64,000 nucleotides of DNA. It comes from Terebella lapidaria. Lineage: Eukaryota > Annelida > Polychaeta > Terebellida > Terebellidae. The translations under genes were made by a program, and so were the position numbers. The stretch is from contig OX424567.1 of assembly GCA_949152475.1 (NCBI GenBank), positions 16,641,402 through 16,705,401 of the forward strand. Direction: 5' to 3'. Of the stretch, positions 60,220 to 64,000 are shown piece after piece. Numbering within the stretch: the stretch's first letter is position 1; each line of letters opens with the position of its first letter. Under the pieces are notes generated by a model that was not told the DNA's origin, did no database searches, and saw only the letters and a list, made by a program, of their open reading frames with translations.

Positions 60220-60231
60220 CTCCCCCACTTA
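60220..60231 (-). other. Polypurine tract of the Gmr1-like element
   Basis: On the minus strand, AAGTGGGGGAG abuts the LTR start at 60219, the position of the second-strand primer in LTR retrotransposons. Confidence 0.8.
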
Positions 60232-63200
60232 GAAGAACTCTTCTAGAGTGATCAAACATGAAACGTTCTGGGATAAATTATATTCACACCTAATACCTAA
60301 ATGCCTAACTACGTATCTACTCTAGATAATGCATCCGCGACCACATTTTCTTTGCCTCTGATGTGCCGGATGTCTAAATGATAATCTAGACCACCTAAGT
60401 AATCGCTGGTTTTTATTCTTCATTTTACTGATGAAGACCAGTGGGTTATGATCCGTATATACAACCAATGGAAATGGTGAACTGGTGACATACACCTCAA
60501 AATGGACTATTGCCATGACTAACGCCAACGCTTCCTTTTCAATAGTTGAGTAGTTACACTGGTGCTTACTAAACTTCCTTGAGAAGAATGACACCTAACT
60601 GAAGAAGGACTGCGCCTATGCCAAAATCACTAGCATCAACTTGGATGATAAACTGCTCATCAAACTTCGGAGCAGCAAGAACTGGACTGTCAATCAAAAT
60701 AGTCTTCAGGGCTTTTAAAGCATGATGACACGCACGATTCCACACAAAAGCTACATCTTTTTTCAAAAGATTAGTCAGTGGAGCCGCAACTGAAGAAAAG
60801 TTTTTACAGAATTTCCTGTAATAACCAACCATGCCTAGATAACGCATAAGTTGCCTTCTACTCGTTGGTACTGGGAACTTTTTTATCGCTTCAACCTTCG
60901 CCTTAACCGGACATACCAAGCCCCCTCCAACTACATAGCCAAGGAATACAACAGTGGCTTTACCAAAATCTGTCTTAGACAAATTTACTGTCAATTTAGC
61001 ATCTGCCAACCGTTCAAACAGTGCTTGAATACTGTGTACATGATCTGGCCAACTCTGGCTATAAATGACTATGTCGTCAATATATGCGGCACAATTATCC
61101 AAGCCACTGATTACAGTATTTACCAAACGTTGGAAAGTAGCTGCCGAGTTCTTCATTCCAAACGGCATGACCAAATACTGGAACAAACCGTCTGGGGTAA
61201 CAAATGCAGAGACTTCTTTTGCTCTCTCAGTCAAAGGCACTTGCCAATACCCCTTAAGAAGGTCGAATTTCGTGACGTACACTGCATGACCGACGTGGTC
61301 TATACAATCGTCAACTCTAGGTATAGGATATGAGTCAGTCTTCGTTACGGCATTTACTCGTCGAAAGTCCGTACAAAATCGGTAAGTCATATCTGACTTC
61401 GGCACTAAAATGCAAGGAGAGCTCCATGGGCTGAAACTACGTTCCACAATATTGTTCGTAAGCATATAGTCAACTTCCTTACGCAGCTCCTCAAGCTTCA
61501 AAGGGTTCATCCTGTAAGGATGCTGCTTAATGGGACCATTGTTGCCTACGTCAACATCATGATGGATTACGTCTGTACGACTGGGAACGTCAGGAAACAG
61601 AACCTCATATTGATGCAGCAACGTCTTAATGTCACTCTGCTGATCGTTAAGATGACTCAACTTTTGATCAATGCTAGACAACATCTCAGAGTTTTTCAAC
61701 CTGGCCTGACAATTGGATCTGTCCTTGACCAGAGCTTCAACAGCGTGATCCATACCAGAATCATCAACACCTGATCCCAATGCTACAGATGCACGTGGCT
61801 TTACATCAGCTTCACTTCTACCATGATAAGCCTTCAACATGTTCACATGACACAGTTGATGAGACTTACGTCGATCTGGTGTCTTCACAACATAGTTGAC
61901 ATCACCAACCTTGCTTTCAACTACATACGGTCCATGATACCTAGCTTGAAGGGGTTGTCCCAACACCGGAAACAACACAAGTACCTGGTCTCCAGGGCTG
62001 AAATTGCGATTTTGTGACTTTTCATCATACCTAGATTTCATCTTGGCTTGCGCCTGTTTCAGATTTTTTTGAGCCAACTCGAAGGCTCTACTGAGCTTAG
62101 TCTTAAGTTTTGCGACATAGTCTATCAAATTGACCTCAGCATCCTCATTCAGCAACTTTTCTTTGAACAGCTTCATGGGTCCTCGGACGTTGTGCCAAAA
62201 GACTAACTCATTCGGGGAAAACCCCAAAGATTCTTGACTCACTTCTCTAACAGCAAACAGAATCAAATGCACATATTCATCCCAGTCCCTCTCATTCTCA
62301 TGACAAAGCGTTCTAGTCATAGTTTTCATGGTCTGATGGAAGCGCTCCAAAGCTCCCTGTGACTGGGGATGATAGGCACTTGATGTCACGTGATCAATGC
62401 CCAACTGATTCATAGTCTGTTTGAACACCCGAGACGTGAAATTAGTTCCCCTGTCGGACTGAATCACTTTCGGTAGTCCGAAGACTGAAAAGAACTTTAA
62501 CAGTGCCTTTGTTACTGTTTGTGCGGTTATCTTCCTTAAAGGTATAGCTTCTGGGAACCTTGTGGAACTACACATGATCGTGAGTAGGAACTGATTTCCT
62601 GATCTAGACTTCGGCAAAGGACCTACACAATCAATCAGCACTCGGCTAAAAGGTTCTTGGAATGCAGGGACAGGTTTCAAAGGTGCTGGTGGGATAGTCT
62701 GATTTGGCTTCCCAACCATCTGACAACTATGACAGCTCTTACAGTATCGACTAACGTCCTTTCTGAGACCTGGCCAATAGAAATGATGCAGAATCCTGTT
62801 ACAGGTTTTCTCAACACCAAGATGGCCTGCCATTGGTGAATCATGGGCCATACTGACTGCTTGAGCACGGTACTGTGGCGGTAAAATAACTTGATTCACC
62901 ACACGCCACTCATCACTTACTAGAGCATCAGGAGGTCGCCACTTCCTCATCAACACGTCTGACATCATGTAATAACCGACTGGAACTTCACTGATTTCCT
63001 TTTCAGACAAAGCCTTATCACGCAACAGCGATAACTCAGGATCTTGTTTCTGACGGAGTATCAGATGTTGTCGGGACAAAACAGACTGTGATAGATCACT
63101 TCTTCCATCAGTATTTGCAGCTTTCACCATAGGAACGAGGTAGTCTTCTTTAAACTGATCCCCGATGAAAGTATCAGCCAACACCACATTATCATCTACC

Positions 63201-64000
63201 TCACTGTCTCTCTGCTGTCTCGCTTGAGAACGTGTAACCACACACGAGGGAAAAATACCTGGGAACGCAACTTCCAAATATTCAGTAGCTTCAGACTCCT
63301 GAGGCTTTTCCTGAGGCTCCTGAGGCTCCTGAGGCTTTTTTTTTTTTGAACAACTTCATCACCAGCAATATCATTGCCCAAAATTAGTGATGCACCCTCA
63401 TTCAACAGGTAAACGAGGTCTCACCCCCACCACAACAAGATCAGACACTAAGTCTGATTGCAATATGATCTGATGTAGAGGAACATCCACAGTGCCCATT
63501 TCAACGCCTTGGATCTGAATACTCGAATCTGATTCTTCACTGGATAGAGGCAAAACTCCCTCGAGCAACAATGACTGAGCAGCACCAGTGTCTCTAAGAA
63601 TCTTAATGGGATGAGGGTTCCCACCAGACGGTAGTGTAACACTGCCATCAGAAACGAAAGGTTTGAACTCGACGGCAATATTATCCTTAACGCCATGAAG
63701 AACAGGATAAAGGTCTTCACTGAAAAAGTGCTGTTTTGCTGAAACTAACGCGTTTGACACCTTGCTCTTCTTTTTCAGCAATATTGGACAATCTTTTGCC
63801 ATGTGGCCACGTTTCTTGCAATAGAAACACATGACATTACTGCTACCTGCCTTCTCAGGATCACTTGATCCGTCTTGCTCTGAGGTGCTGGAAACATCTT
63901 TCTCGACTTGAGTGCTACCACTTTGTTTTCTGTCAACACCGGACTGTTTCCTCTGAGACTTATGTGTGAGAGCATATTCTTCAGCCAACACAACTGCTTC

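Larger units (their letters stand above)
59862..64000 (-). mobile_element. Gmr1-like Ty3/gypsy LTR retrotransposon (integrase before reverse transcriptase), 5' end outside window
   Basis: Reading leftward on the minus strand: zinc knuckle (CFYCKKRGHMAKDCP, about 63830), aspartic protease (DTGAAQSLLL, about 63590), integrase (HHCC knuckle about 62830-62730, DDE core with QSDRGTNF and YHPQSQGALERFH, GPY-type tail near 61930), reverse transcriptase (about 61500-60900, with YIDD near 61070), RNase H (about 60700-60330), polypurine tract and 3' LTR. Integrase ahead of reverse transcriptase is the Ty1/copia order, yet the domains are Ty3/gypsy in type; that combination defines the Gmr1-like elements. 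Coding is largely open, with about two interruptions visible, so this is a damaged but probably young copy. Gag and the 5' LTR lie to the right of the window. Confidence 0.9.

Overview
The window looks like nuclear DNA from a marine invertebrate. It is AT-rich, with long introns, very many short inverted-repeat elements, and frequent TACATGTA and AGGCCTAT words. Gene content (TMEM169, a multi-domain C-type lectin, an aquaporin) and the repeats suit a non-vertebrate deuterostome such as an echinoderm, hemichordate or cephalochordate. That placement is inference; I cannot name a species.

Three host genes can be supported. (1) TMEM169 on the minus strand, coding 2083 to 1025 in one exon, with an acceptor just upstream of the ATG. 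(2) A secreted lectin-like gene on the plus strand, seven coding exons from 6277 to 33273, all junction phases consistent, giving 440 residues: signal peptide, C-type lectin-like domain (CTLD) 1, an eight-cysteine module, CTLD 2 and a PAN-like domain. CTLD 1 is cut by a 16.6 kb intron. (3) An aquaporin on the plus strand, seven coding exons from 45994 to 52042, 302 residues, with a normal first NPA but NPI and no arginine at the second. TMEM169 and the lectin gene are divergent, with about 4.2 kb between their start codons and a pair of CTCF-like motifs near TMEM169.

Between and inside these genes is a dense layer of repeats. Lectin introns 1 and 2 hold at least seven diverged copies of one long interspersed repeat, a short-LTR Ty3/gypsy remnant with a 5-bp target duplication, a GC-rich island, several MITEs, and candidate coding relics. 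The 34-46 kb stretch holds a composite repeat with a 134-bp tandem array rich in nuclear-receptor half-sites, a 1.3 kb Harbinger-like non-autonomous element and a long foldback element. Two more foldback elements lie in aquaporin introns and another at 55 kb.

The right end (59862 to beyond 64000, minus strand) is a Ty3/gypsy-related retrotransposon whose integrase lies upstream of reverse transcriptase, the order of the Gmr1-like group. Its 3' LTR and polypurine tract are in the window and its 5' end lies outside. No tRNA, rRNA, CRISPR or prokaryotic feature was seen.
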